A stretch of DNA of 8,499 bases from CAYUAI01 sp964442745 (GTDB lineage Bacteria; Pseudomonadota; Gammaproteobacteria; S012-40), in contig CAYUAI010000129.1 of the NCBI GenBank assembly GCA_964442745.1, forward strand, positions 1 to 8,499. Reading direction: 5' to 3'. Each line of letters opens with the position of its first letter. The stretch's first letter is position 1. Shown here in pieces: positions 1-6,952 of the stretch. The translations under genes were made by a program, and so were the position numbers. A model generated the notes under the pieces. That model did no database searches. It had not been told where the DNA came from and was given only the letters and a program-made list of their open reading frames with translations.

Positions 1-107
1 AAAGTTGAATTCAAGGTCGATATTCATGCTAAATCACAAGTTTGACCCACTACCTTTTCGATGAATGGGATAAGAGTTTAAACGCGTTGATCAGGGACAA
101 TTAAGTT

Positions 108-647
108 GTGTCCGAATGTTTAATTTTGAATGATGCGTCTTTGCCGTTTTCCTCTGCAGAAGATTGTGAGCAAAAATTGGATGTGTTTTTTAAGATCCTG
201 CATAACGCCAATTTCCAGGGAGTGCATTTTTACCGTGCGGATGATTTAGAGGGTGATTGGAACTCTTTGATTTATGCGGATGGGTTTGAGTTTGGACAGT
301 GGATCAATAAAATTGAGAATAAGGATCAATGCCGATTAGTAAAAAGTGTGGTTAGCAAGGTCAAATGCCCACTGATTTCTACGGAAAATATGGCGCCAGA
401 AAACGCCATTAAAGAAATGTTATTTGTGCTTTCCTCTGATCAGTCTATTGAGGTGAGAGCTTTGGGTGTCGCTTCGCTAAAAAATACCTATGGAATTAGC
501 TTCGCTTCCCACCCTCATTGGGAAGCCAATCCGGTTGTTGTTGTGCGACAATGGGATGAAAATGGGGCTGTTCAGCAGCAAACGATTGATGTTCCAAATG
601 TATGTTCTTTGGCTCATCTGGATGACGTTTCGCCCGGTATTTTTTAA
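108..647 (+). CDS. Uncharacterised 179-aa protein, possibly C-terminally truncated
   Basis: I do not firmly recognise this protein. The start is GTG: an in-frame TAA lies at 102-104, and AGGGA at 93-97 gives a ribosome binding site about 10 nt upstream. There is no signal peptide or membrane segment, so it should be cytoplasmic. Visible landmarks are an N-terminal LNDASLPF segment, an acidic helical stretch, an ADGFEFGQWI motif near residues 57-66, and a C-terminal GISFASHPHWE segment followed by a short beta-rich tail. From memory this layout resembles a poorly characterised family of somewhat longer bacterial proteins sometimes seen near defence genes; that resemblance is unverified. The last residues (CSLAHLDDVSPGIF) stop where I would expect more sequence, so the gene may have lost its 3' end. 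The next gene begins 24 bp downstream on the same strand, so the two may be co-transcribed, though one product looks cytosolic and the other exported. Confidence 0.7.
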   Translation: MSECLILNDASLPFSSAEDCEQKLDVFFKILHNANFQGVHFYRADDLEGDWNSLIYADGFEFGQWINKIENKDQCRLVKSVVSKVKCPLISTENMAPENAIKEMLFVLSSDQSIEVRALGVASLKNTYGISFASHPHWEANPVVVVRQWDENGAVQQQTIDVPNVCSLAHLDDVSPGIF

Positions 648-671
648 CCAAACAGCGGCTAATAATGAAAA

Positions 672-1751
672 ATGGTTTCAATGATTAAATATTCAATTTT
701 ATTACTCATTGTTTTATTCACCCTCTGGTCGTCTGTTGTTGGTAGTGATATGGGGTATTTGGGAGAAGCGCGCTACCGTGCATTGATTATTGGCAATAGT
801 CATTATCAAGATCCTGAGGGTATATGGAGCAATTTAAGTACACCTATTGCTGATGCCTTGTCGGTGGCAACGTTGCTAGAACAAGACTATAGTTTTCAGG
901 AGATTGAAGTCTTAAAAAATGCAACCCGTAGAGAGATTGTTAAAAGTTTTAATCACTTAATTTCCACTGCGCAACAAAATGATAGCGTGTTAATCTATTA
1001 CGCTGGTCATGGGTTCTTGAAGCCAGCCACACAAGAAGCGTTTTGGGTGCCGGTCGATTCAGAAGGATTGGATGATAGCAGTTATTTGAGTAATGCGCTT
1101 ATCAAAGAAAAACTCAAAGTCCTAGCACAGAAAATTAAGCATGTTTTATTGATATCGGATTCCTGTTTTAGTGGCACTTTAATTAAACGTGGTTTGGTTC
1201 GTGACGATAAAATCAATCCCTTATTAGCTGATAAAGCGGCTAAGCGTAGTGTGCAAGTACTCGCCGCTGGGGGAGAGCAATTTGTGGATGACAATTACAA
1301 TGAATCGGGTCATTCACCCTTTACCTATTTTTTTCTCAATGAACTTAAAGCTAATCGCTCGCGTTTTTTAACGGCGAGCCAATTATTTGATGATGTTGCA
1401 AGTTCAGTGATGAATAATGTTGCCCAGACACCACAAAAAGGAGTATTGTATGCAGCGGGTGATGAGGGAGGAGAATTTGTGTTTCGCAAAATCTCAGGTG
1501 CTTGGCCAAATGATGGGGTGGGGCGGATCAGTGGTGATACTGCAACCAGAGATGCTCTTTTGAGGATCGATCCGAAAGCGATTGAAATTCGGGTGTGGGA
1601 TGGCATCAAGAATAGTGTCGATCCTACACAGTTTCGTGATTACTTAGATCGATATCCCAATGGCCATTTCACCGATTTAGCCAAACGTAAGATAACTAAA
1701 CTCACCGGTTTTTTAGCAGATCAACCGGTTGTTGCACCGATCAGTTTTTAA
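672..1751 (+). CDS. Exported caspase-like (peptidase C14 family) cysteine protease
   Basis: This is a 359-residue caspase/metacaspase-fold protein. Residues 5-22 are a hydrophobic signal peptide or membrane anchor, with possible cleavage near VVGS, so it should act in the periplasm or at the membrane. The caspase domain spans about 35-270. It opens with RALIIGNSHY, carries the catalytic His in YYAGHG (His113), and carries the catalytic Cys in ISDSCFSG (Cys165). The dyad is intact, so activity is predicted; this clan usually cuts after basic or acidic residues, and the specificity cannot be read here. Residues 319-345 (FRDYLDRYPNGHFTDLAKRKI) form a short helical repeat often found at the C-terminus of bacterial caspase-like and related proteins. 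No ribosome binding site distinguishes the ATG at 672 from the in-frame ATG at 681. It follows the 108-647 gene by 24 bp, and its TAA overlaps the stop of the convergent barrel gene. Confidence 0.9.
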   Translation: MVSMIKYSILLLIVLFTLWSSVVGSDMGYLGEARYRALIIGNSHYQDPEGIWSNLSTPIADALSVATLLEQDYSFQEIEVLKNATRREIVKSFNHLISTAQQNDSVLIYYAGHGFLKPATQEAFWVPVDSEGLDDSSYLSNALIKEKLKVLAQKIKHVLLISDSCFSGTLIKRGLVRDDKINPLLADKAAKRSVQVLAAGGEQFVDDNYNESGHSPFTYFFLNELKANRSRFLTASQLFDDVASSVMNNVAQTPQKGVLYAAGDEGGEFVFRKISGAWPNDGVGRISGDTATRDALLRIDPKAIEIRVWDGIKNSVDPTQFRDYLDRYPNGHFTDLAKRKITKLTGFLADQPVVAPISF

Positions 1752-2383
1752 AACAAATAACTCAAACTCAATGTGATACCCGAGAAAGTACTTTTTTCAA
1801 TCGCATTTGAGTATTGTTGAAATTTATAACCCACAATAGCATGCAAAGGGGTAATGCCGAGCTGATGGGCGGCGTTAAATTCAAAAGCCGGGCCGCTTAG
1901 ACTGCTGGCATCATCACTGGTTGAGCGTGTATAGGTAAAATTTGCAGATAAATGGATGTTTAGTTGTGGGATGGTATATTGGCCCATGAAACCCATAGCT
2001 GCGCCGATGTAGGATATTGAAGGAGCGGTGTCATAACTCAATTGGGTATATTTTAATCCAACGAATGGACTGATGTATTGATTGGCTCGATAACCCGTAT
2101 ACAAATCTATGTTGCGACGATCTACATTATATGCGTTAAATGTATAACCGCTTCCCTGGTAATATTGGATACCTCCTAGCCAAGCTCGATAACTTAAATT
2201 CATGCCTATTCCCAATGCTGTTACACTGACATTTTGGCTTGGATCGTCGTTTGACTTAGGATTTAAAGTCCAGTTTGAAAACCAGGCTTTGGTGGCAATC
2301 GTTGTATTGACCTTTGCGGCAAACACCGGTGGTACGAGAAAAGTGAGTAACAAGCTTAAGCGCCCAAAAAATGGTATGGCCAT
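1748..2383 (-). CDS. Small outer-membrane beta-barrel protein
   Basis: The product is 211 residues if translation starts at the ATG at 2383. A TTG nine bases upstream (2392) is in frame and would add three residues, but neither start has a clear ribosome binding site. The N-terminus is a signal peptide ending near PPVFA, just before AKVNTT. The mature part is rich in alternating aromatic and polar strands with Gly, Ser and Asn turns, and it ends in LSLSYLF. A terminal Phe with alternating hydrophobic residues is the usual outer-membrane insertion signal recognised by the BAM complex. About eight strands would fit this length. No substrate or named family can be assigned; it could be a structural barrel, an adhesin or a small porin-like protein. 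The gene is convergent with the upstream caspase gene, sharing 4 bp at the stops, and divergent from the lipoprotein gene. A candidate extended -10 promoter lies near 2493-2501. Confidence 0.82.
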   Translation of the reverse strand: MAIPFFGRLSLLLTFLVPPVFAAKVNTTIATKAWFSNWTLNPKSNDDPSQNVSVTALGIGMNLSYRAWLGGIQYYQGSGYTFNAYNVDRRNIDLYTGYRANQYISPFVGLKYTQLSYDTAPSISYIGAAMGFMGQYTIPQLNIHLSANFTYTRSTSDDASSLSGPAFEFNAAHQLGITPLHAIVGYKFQQYSNAIEKSTFSGITLSLSYLF

Positions 2384-2407
2384 AAATTTCAATTGATTAA
2401 AGTTTTG

Positions 2408-2417
2408 TTGTTAACAA
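2408..2417. repeat. 10-bp palindrome in the leader of the barrel gene
   Basis: TTGTTAACAA is its own reverse complement. It lies about 25 bp upstream of the barrel start codon and downstream of the candidate extended -10. It could be an operator half-site or chance in AT-rich DNA. Confidence 0.3.
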
Positions 2418-2492
2418 TAATACGGTGATTACCCAATGTCAGTTGATACTCATCTTTTTTTAATTTGGATTGTCTGTGATTCAAAATGATAA

Positions 2493-2501
2493 ATTATACC
2501 A
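2493..2501 (-). promoter_or_regulatory. Candidate extended -10 promoter for the beta-barrel gene
   Basis: On the minus strand this reads TGG followed by a perfect TATAAT, the TGn extended -10 form recognised by housekeeping sigma factors. No convincing -35 lies 16-18 bp upstream, which is tolerated when an extended -10 is present. Transcription would begin near 2486, leaving a leader of about 100 nt before the ATG at 2383. The leader contains a 10-bp palindrome, TTGTTAACAA, at 2408-2417. Confidence 0.5.
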
Positions 2502-2528
2502 CATCAACATTTACTCACTTTAATTTAT

Positions 2529-2556
2529 TTGTTGAAAAATAGCGCTTTGCTATAGT
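2529..2556 (+). promoter_or_regulatory. Candidate sigma-70 type promoter for the lipoprotein gene
   Basis: TTGTTG at 2529-2534 and TATAGT at 2551-2556 are separated by 16 bp and point toward the lipoprotein gene. Each hexamer departs from consensus (TTGACA, TATAAT), so the match is moderate. Transcription would begin near 2563, about 50 nt before the preferred ATG at 2615. A perfect inverted repeat covers the -10 element. Confidence 0.4.
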
Positions 2557-2564
2557 GCTATAGC
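2549..2564. repeat. Perfect 7-2-7 inverted repeat over the -10 element (possible operator)
   Basis: GCTATAG and CTATAGC flank a TG spacer, giving a 16-bp site with perfect dyad symmetry. It overlaps the candidate -10 hexamer and start region of the lipoprotein promoter, where a dimeric repressor would block RNA polymerase. A stem this short with a 2-nt loop is a poor RNA hairpin, so a protein-binding DNA site is the likelier reading. Confidence 0.4.
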
Positions 2565-2614
2565 CATCAGGTGCGTGCTTGCATATCAGTTGGGTAATTA
2601 ACAAGCAGGGAAAT

Positions 2615-4708
2615 ATGCACAGGAAAAAAACAGTGATAAAAGACAATATTAAGTTAATTGGATCTTTGCTGATCATCGTATTCAGCCTTGTTTTAAATGC
2701 TTGTGGCGGTGGTGGGGAGGGCAGTGTATTGCCCAAAAAAATACTCGAAATTGATCTAGGAAGCAATGACGTTGCAGTGGGTGGACAAACGACTTACCGA
2801 GGGAAATTGATTATTGGCGATAAAGAAGAACCCGTGCAGGTGGTCTGTACTTCATCAGATGAAACCGTTGCTAAAGTTGATAGCGATGGTATTATCGGCT
2901 TGGGTGCCGGGGAAGTCACCATAACTTGCACATTCGACGTACTTTCTGTTTCAATTAATTTAAAAATATTATCACCGATTCGAGTCACTGTCTCAGGCCT
3001 TGTCTCCGCCGCAAAGAACTTGGTACTGCAAAATAATGCTAACGATGATCTTTCTATAGATAAAAATGGTGTATCCGAGTTTGCTGAGAAAATGCTTAAG
3101 GGCGATGCCTATCATGTGACGGTATTCGAACAACCGGCTGATCCTGATCAAGTGTGTACTGTAGAAAATGCAAGTGGCAAGGTCGATAGTGCGGCGGTCA
3201 CTAATATTATAGTGACTTGTGCTGTCGCGACAGAAGAGACGTCGATGAATCTGAGTGTCGCTGTCGCCACGGATAAGCTCACGTTACATTGGGAGGCGGT
3301 TATTAATGCTGAGCAGTATCTGGTTTATTGGGCAGATAATATAACCCCTGATGTCATCGTCGTTACACCAGCAACAGTTACTGACACGCAATTTATTCTG
3401 GAGGGCGACTTGAGTGAATCCTCCATCTATTATTTTCTTGTTGTTGCAAAAAACTCCATCGGTTCGGGGCCAGTGTCCGCTGAAATTTCAGCTAAATTAC
3501 TACCGATACCACCGACAGTACTCACCCATACTCCGAGTGCAAATGCCACAGGGATATCGATTGATCTTTCAACGGTCACTGCAAGTTTTTCAGAAGCGTT
3601 AGCACCGACGTCCGTTAATGACACGAGTTTTGTGGTTCGCATTCAGGGGGGAGATGCGATCACTGGCAGGCTTAGTTATGCGCCGATGAATACATCGTTT
3701 GCGCTCAGTGAGCCCTTAATGTATGCAACCACTTATGAAGTCGCGTTGTTAACAGACATTACCGATGTTGCTGGCAATGCATTAACTGAAAATTTCAGTT
3801 GGTCATTTACCACAGAACCTAAGCCCGATATACCGATGTTTTCAATGGGTGGATCGGTGGAAGGCTTGGTTGCAGATAATTTGGTTTTACAGCTCAATGG
3901 AGCTCATGACTTATCCATTGATAAATCGGCAAACTCATTTGAGTTTAATCAACAACTCGATGATGGCTCAGATTATCTTGTGACGATAAAAACCCAGCCT
4001 AACGATCAACTTTGTGACCTTATAAATTATATTGGAGTATTAACCGGCAGCCCTATCACAAATATCAGTATTCGTTGTATTGTTAAACCCAACCCACCGA
4101 GTGGTTTAACGGTAAGTTCTGCGGAAGATAGCGTGACCTTAAAGTGGGAAACCGTGGCAAATGCAGATATATATCATATTTATCGCCGTGAAGATGCAAA
4201 TACACCTGTCGATAGTGATCGTTTGACAGACGCTAACGGTGTCACTGACTTATTGTTTCCTGATACAAATGCACTTCAAGCGGGTAAAACCTATCAATAT
4301 TGGATTTCAGCAGGTAACAAAGCCGGCTTCAGTGCGATGACCAAATTTCCAAGCACAGTGCAGCTCAAGCCGGCAGCTCCACGCTGGGCTCGTGTTGATA
4401 GCTGCGACAATACAGTGTATTTAAGTTGGCAAAAGATATCGGGTTATCACTATGTCATTAAAGAGGGCAGTGAAGTGCTCACAGAAGGTGATATCAATGA
4501 GTATACAACAGGTGAGCTGACCGTTGGCAGTGCTCATACTTACCGTCTAGAGGTCACTTACTTGTCAGGTATTGATGGAGGAAAAGTGGTCGCGGGAGCA
4601 GAGCCAGCCACCTTGATTGTCTCCGATGCCTTATGTATTCCACTCATGATTACCGTGCCAGTCATAAAGGATGGTATTAAGACAAATGTTTTAATACCGA
4701 TATTTTGA
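2615..4708 (+). CDS. Large Ig/FN3 multi-domain surface lipoprotein
   Basis: The product is 697 residues from the ATG at 2615, preceded by AGGG a few bases upstream. An in-frame TTG at 2579 is possible but would put extra residues before the signal. The signal ends in a lipobox, LNAC, with lipidated Cys30 followed by GGGGEG. Gly at +2 favours the outer membrane. Approximate domains in order: a BIG2-like Ig fold (44-119) with a Cys pair; a VSGL-type module (122-203); an FN3-like domain (210-296); a BIG5/SbsA-like Ig domain (299-400) with the DVAGNAL motif; a second VSGL-type module (410-490); and two FN3-like domains (493-584, 586-672). No enzymatic motif is visible. Such strings of Ig and FN3 domains usually serve as adhesins or spacers at the cell surface, so a binding role is inferred. 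The gene stands alone on the plus strand, with a candidate regulated promoter upstream and a hairpin downstream. Confidence 0.85.
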   Translation: MHRKKTVIKDNIKLIGSLLIIVFSLVLNACGGGGEGSVLPKKILEIDLGSNDVAVGGQTTYRGKLIIGDKEEPVQVVCTSSDETVAKVDSDGIIGLGAGEVTITCTFDVLSVSINLKILSPIRVTVSGLVSAAKNLVLQNNANDDLSIDKNGVSEFAEKMLKGDAYHVTVFEQPADPDQVCTVENASGKVDSAAVTNIIVTCAVATEETSMNLSVAVATDKLTLHWEAVINAEQYLVYWADNITPDVIVVTPATVTDTQFILEGDLSESSIYYFLVVAKNSIGSGPVSAEISAKLLPIPPTVLTHTPSANATGISIDLSTVTASFSEALAPTSVNDTSFVVRIQGGDAITGRLSYAPMNTSFALSEPLMYATTYEVALLTDITDVAGNALTENFSWSFTTEPKPDIPMFSMGGSVEGLVADNLVLQLNGAHDLSIDKSANSFEFNQQLDDGSDYLVTIKTQPNDQLCDLINYIGVLTGSPITNISIRCIVKPNPPSGLTVSSAEDSVTLKWETVANADIYHIYRREDANTPVDSDRLTDANGVTDLLFPDTNALQAGKTYQYWISAGNKAGFSAMTKFPSTVQLKPAAPRWARVDSCDNTVYLSWQKISGYHYVIKEGSEVLTEGDINEYTTGELTVGSAHTYRLEVTYLSGIDGGKVVAGAEPATLIVSDALCIPLMITVPVIKDGIKTNVLIPIF

Positions 4709-4711
4709 ACA

Positions 4712-4744
4712 GCTATCGTGTTAGTTTTAGCGTAACACGATAGC
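4712..4744. terminator. Perfect 12-bp stem hairpin, probable terminator or attenuator
   Basis: GCTATCGTGTTA (4712-4723) pairs perfectly with TAACACGATAGC (4733-4744) around a 9-nt loop. It begins 3 bp after the lipoprotein stop codon and ends 38 bp before the next start. There is no U tract after the stem on either strand, so it is not a textbook intrinsic terminator. It could protect the 3' end of the lipoprotein mRNA or reduce read-through into the small secreted gene. Confidence 0.5.
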
Positions 4745-4782
4745 AATATAATTAGAATATACGATCAGGAGTTATTCCATCA

Positions 4783-5157
4783 ATGAAAAAAATATCTAGG
4801 CTATTTGGCTACATACTATTCACGGTATTTACCAGCCATGCTTTTGCTGAAAATCATAATTACACGCTTCGTATTTGCACAATACAGTCTGCGAATCATG
4901 TCAATAATGCCTATATTCGTGTATGTAAAACCGACCCTTATCCAAATGGCTGGAAAAGTAAAAATGGCTGTGCTAGTGATAATTATATAGGTTGGGATTT
5001 AAGTGAATTTCAAGGTAAATTGATGTATGCAACGGCTTTAACTGCCTTTGCCTTGGATAAACAGATACAGATAAGATTAGATCCAACTTGGAAAACATGT
5101 ATAGGAACAGATGAGTTTAATTTTGATCATATCCAAATGATTCGGATGATTAAATGA
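4783..5157 (+). CDS. Small secreted four-cysteine protein of unknown function
   Basis: This 124-residue protein has a classical signal peptide (KK at the start, hydrophobic core, cleavage after SHAFA at residue 22), leaving a mature protein of about 102 residues. The start is supported by AGGAG at 4767-4771. The mature part holds four Cys (32, 48, 63, 106), enough for two disulfides formed in the periplasm. A segment around residues 79-98 (KLMYATALTAFALDKQIQIR) resembles the helix seen in many small secreted proteins of marine and enteric gammaproteobacteria, some of which share the small beta-barrel fold of toxin B subunits. That link is from memory and weak, so I assign no function. It sits downstream of the lipoprotein behind a strong hairpin and may have its own promoter, although none is clear in the 75-bp gap. 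It converges with the caspase gene on the other strand, leaving 41 bp with no visible terminator. Confidence 0.78.
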   Translation: MKKISRLFGYILFTVFTSHAFAENHNYTLRICTIQSANHVNNAYIRVCKTDPYPNGWKSKNGCASDNYIGWDLSEFQGKLMYATALTAFALDKQIQIRLDPTWKTCIGTDEFNFDHIQMIRMIK

Positions 5158-5198
5158 AGAAAATTCATACGACCGATAAATTTAATGTCATCGTGGGG

Positions 5199-6917
5199 TC
5201 ATTGGTCCACCGTAAAAAGCGCTAAACTCGTCTTAGCCATGGTTGTTTTTTGATTTTCGATCATTTTCAGCATTTGTTTAGCAAGGCCAGAGTCTAGAGA
5301 AAAAGTATAATTAGTGCGGAGTGTTGCTAGCGTTTTATCAAAATTTTTAAACGCATAAGCCATAACTAGTTCACGGCCAAAGGGTGGTGTGACGGTGGTT
5401 AAATCGATGAGTTGTAAATTTTGTTGAGCCTTGATCGGGGTGAGTTCAACTCGATCACGCGGATAGATGACATTCACTTTACCACTGGCATCAATATTAA
5501 TAATCAGTAGATAGGCATCAAGCTGACTAGTGATGGAAAATCCTACCTTATCACCTTTAGCTAAAGTACTCGCTTTATCGGCTTGATCAAGCTCTATCGC
5601 TAAACTGAAATGTTGTGGAGTGGTTGGGTTAGCCATACGCGCTGCTAAAATTTGTAACGTCAGCGTATTTATCAGATTGTCATCACTGGGTCGGTGCAAA
5701 CGTAATATAACATCCCCGCTGCGAGAAATAAACAGCACATCTGCCGCTTGAACCCGTAATTCTAAATCATAATTGGTAGCATCATGGTTGAGTAAGGAAT
5801 GGGAGTTAAGGGCGGGTATTAGGCGTTTTAATGATGGATCTGTTTTGACACGTAGTGGTTTTTGGTGATGCTCGGCCGAGGCCAGTGGTAATCGTGTTTG
5901 TGAACTCAGTTGATTATTAGCCTGCGCTGATACGCTGCCAAACATGGGCTTATTGTTTAATAAAGTTGTATCATCGGCCAAGGTAGGTAAACCACGTGGG
6001 GTGTGATTAAATCCTCGGCTACGCATTTGTCGGCGTAATGTTGTACTGAGTTCTCCATAGCTGATTTGACCATTATTATCGCGATCCGCATTAATGTCTT
6101 TTGCTAATACACGTAATAAGGTATCGCTAAAGGCACCATGGGGCTTACCATCGAGTGTCGGGTAAAGTTTAAGCTTTGTCGGTGGGATATCCTGCGCCGG
6201 TTCATATTCACCACTAGCGGCGATGTAATATACATTTTTATAAGGATAGCTGTCGGTCGCTTGATTAGTCCATTTTTGTTTTAACATTTTATCTAAATCT
6301 AACTCCCCTGCAAAACTGCCGCCTCGATCAATTAAATCTGCAAAGGGCATGTTGCGTGTGGGCAGTCGGTCGGCGAGTGCTCGGGCTGATCCGCGCACTG
6401 CATTGCCGGAATAACAGGCATCAATTGCCACAAACACGTGTCGACCGCCTTGATCCAACTGGGTTAATAAAGGTTGTAAATCGACACGGCCTACCACCAA
6501 ACGTTGAAAAACTGCTTCGGGGGTTTTGGCCTGTTCTACATCAAATGGAATAAAGGCACCTGAGGTGGTCGGTAGCACGGGTCGAAATGACTGATCACCG
6601 GCACTGGTACCATGACCACTTAAATAAATAAACACTTCATCCCCGGATTGGCTTTGTTTAATCAATGCGTTGATCGCATCAAGGATATTCCGCTTAGTGG
6701 CTTGTTCATTCAGTAAGGTGGTGATGTGTCGGGTTTTGAATTGCCAATGAGATATCAGTGCGGCTTTAATCGCAGTGACATCGTTGACTGGACCAAATAA
6801 GGGCTTTTTTGAATAGTCGTTAATACCCACTAACAACGCATGACGTGTTGCCACACTGACTTGTGGTAGTATCATTATTAAACTACATATTGTTAAGAGG
6901 ATTTTTTTATTTATCAT
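5199..6917 (-). CDS. Exported caspase-family protease with EF-hand loop and DUF4384-like C-terminus
   Basis: The product is 572 residues from the ATG at 6917, preceded by AGGT about 8 nt upstream. Residues 1-23 are a signal peptide ending SVA, so it should be periplasmic. The caspase domain spans about 25-315: it opens with RHALLVGINDY, with catalytic His102 in YLSGHG and catalytic Cys168 in IDACYSG, so the dyad is intact. Late in this domain, residues 278-289 (DRDNNGQISYGE) match an EF-hand calcium loop at every ligand position: Asp, Asp, Asn at 1, 3, 5; Gly at 6; Ile at 8; Glu at 12. After a low-complexity linker (about 330-380), residues 380-545 hold a beta-rich region. Its AYLLIINIDASGKVNVIYP stretch is typical of DUF4384, a domain often fused to bacterial caspases, kinases and other envelope proteins. 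It is the second gene of an operon with the OmpA/TPR gene. Substrate and specificity cannot be read from sequence. Confidence 0.92.
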   Translation of the reverse strand: MINKKILLTICSLIMILPQVSVATRHALLVGINDYSKKPLFGPVNDVTAIKAALISHWQFKTRHITTLLNEQATKRNILDAINALIKQSQSGDEVFIYLSGHGTSAGDQSFRPVLPTTSGAFIPFDVEQAKTPEAVFQRLVVGRVDLQPLLTQLDQGGRHVFVAIDACYSGNAVRGSARALADRLPTRNMPFADLIDRGGSFAGELDLDKMLKQKWTNQATDSYPYKNVYYIAASGEYEPAQDIPPTKLKLYPTLDGKPHGAFSDTLLRVLAKDINADRDNNGQISYGELSTTLRRQMRSRGFNHTPRGLPTLADDTTLLNNKPMFGSVSAQANNQLSSQTRLPLASAEHHQKPLRVKTDPSLKRLIPALNSHSLLNHDATNYDLELRVQAADVLFISRSGDVILRLHRPSDDNLINTLTLQILAARMANPTTPQHFSLAIELDQADKASTLAKGDKVGFSITSQLDAYLLIINIDASGKVNVIYPRDRVELTPIKAQQNLQLIDLTTVTPPFGRELVMAYAFKNFDKTLATLRTNYTFSLDSGLAKQMLKMIENQKTTMAKTSLALFTVDQ

Positions 6918-6952
6918 GGTGTGTTACCTAAACAATAACGAGGCCATTTTTC

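Noticed and set aside
1..107. Short open ends at the left edge, such as a frame ending at a TGA at 43-45 and a minus-strand ATG at 27, as remnants of a neighbouring gene or an insertion sequence end
   Set aside because: Too short to choose between frames, with no recognisable protein motif, terminal repeat or ribosome binding site.
490..684. Overlapping frame bridging the first protein and the caspase gene, considered as the continuation after a frameshift
   Set aside because: Its residues do not look like a continuation of the upstream protein, and the reading is a shadow of the main frame.
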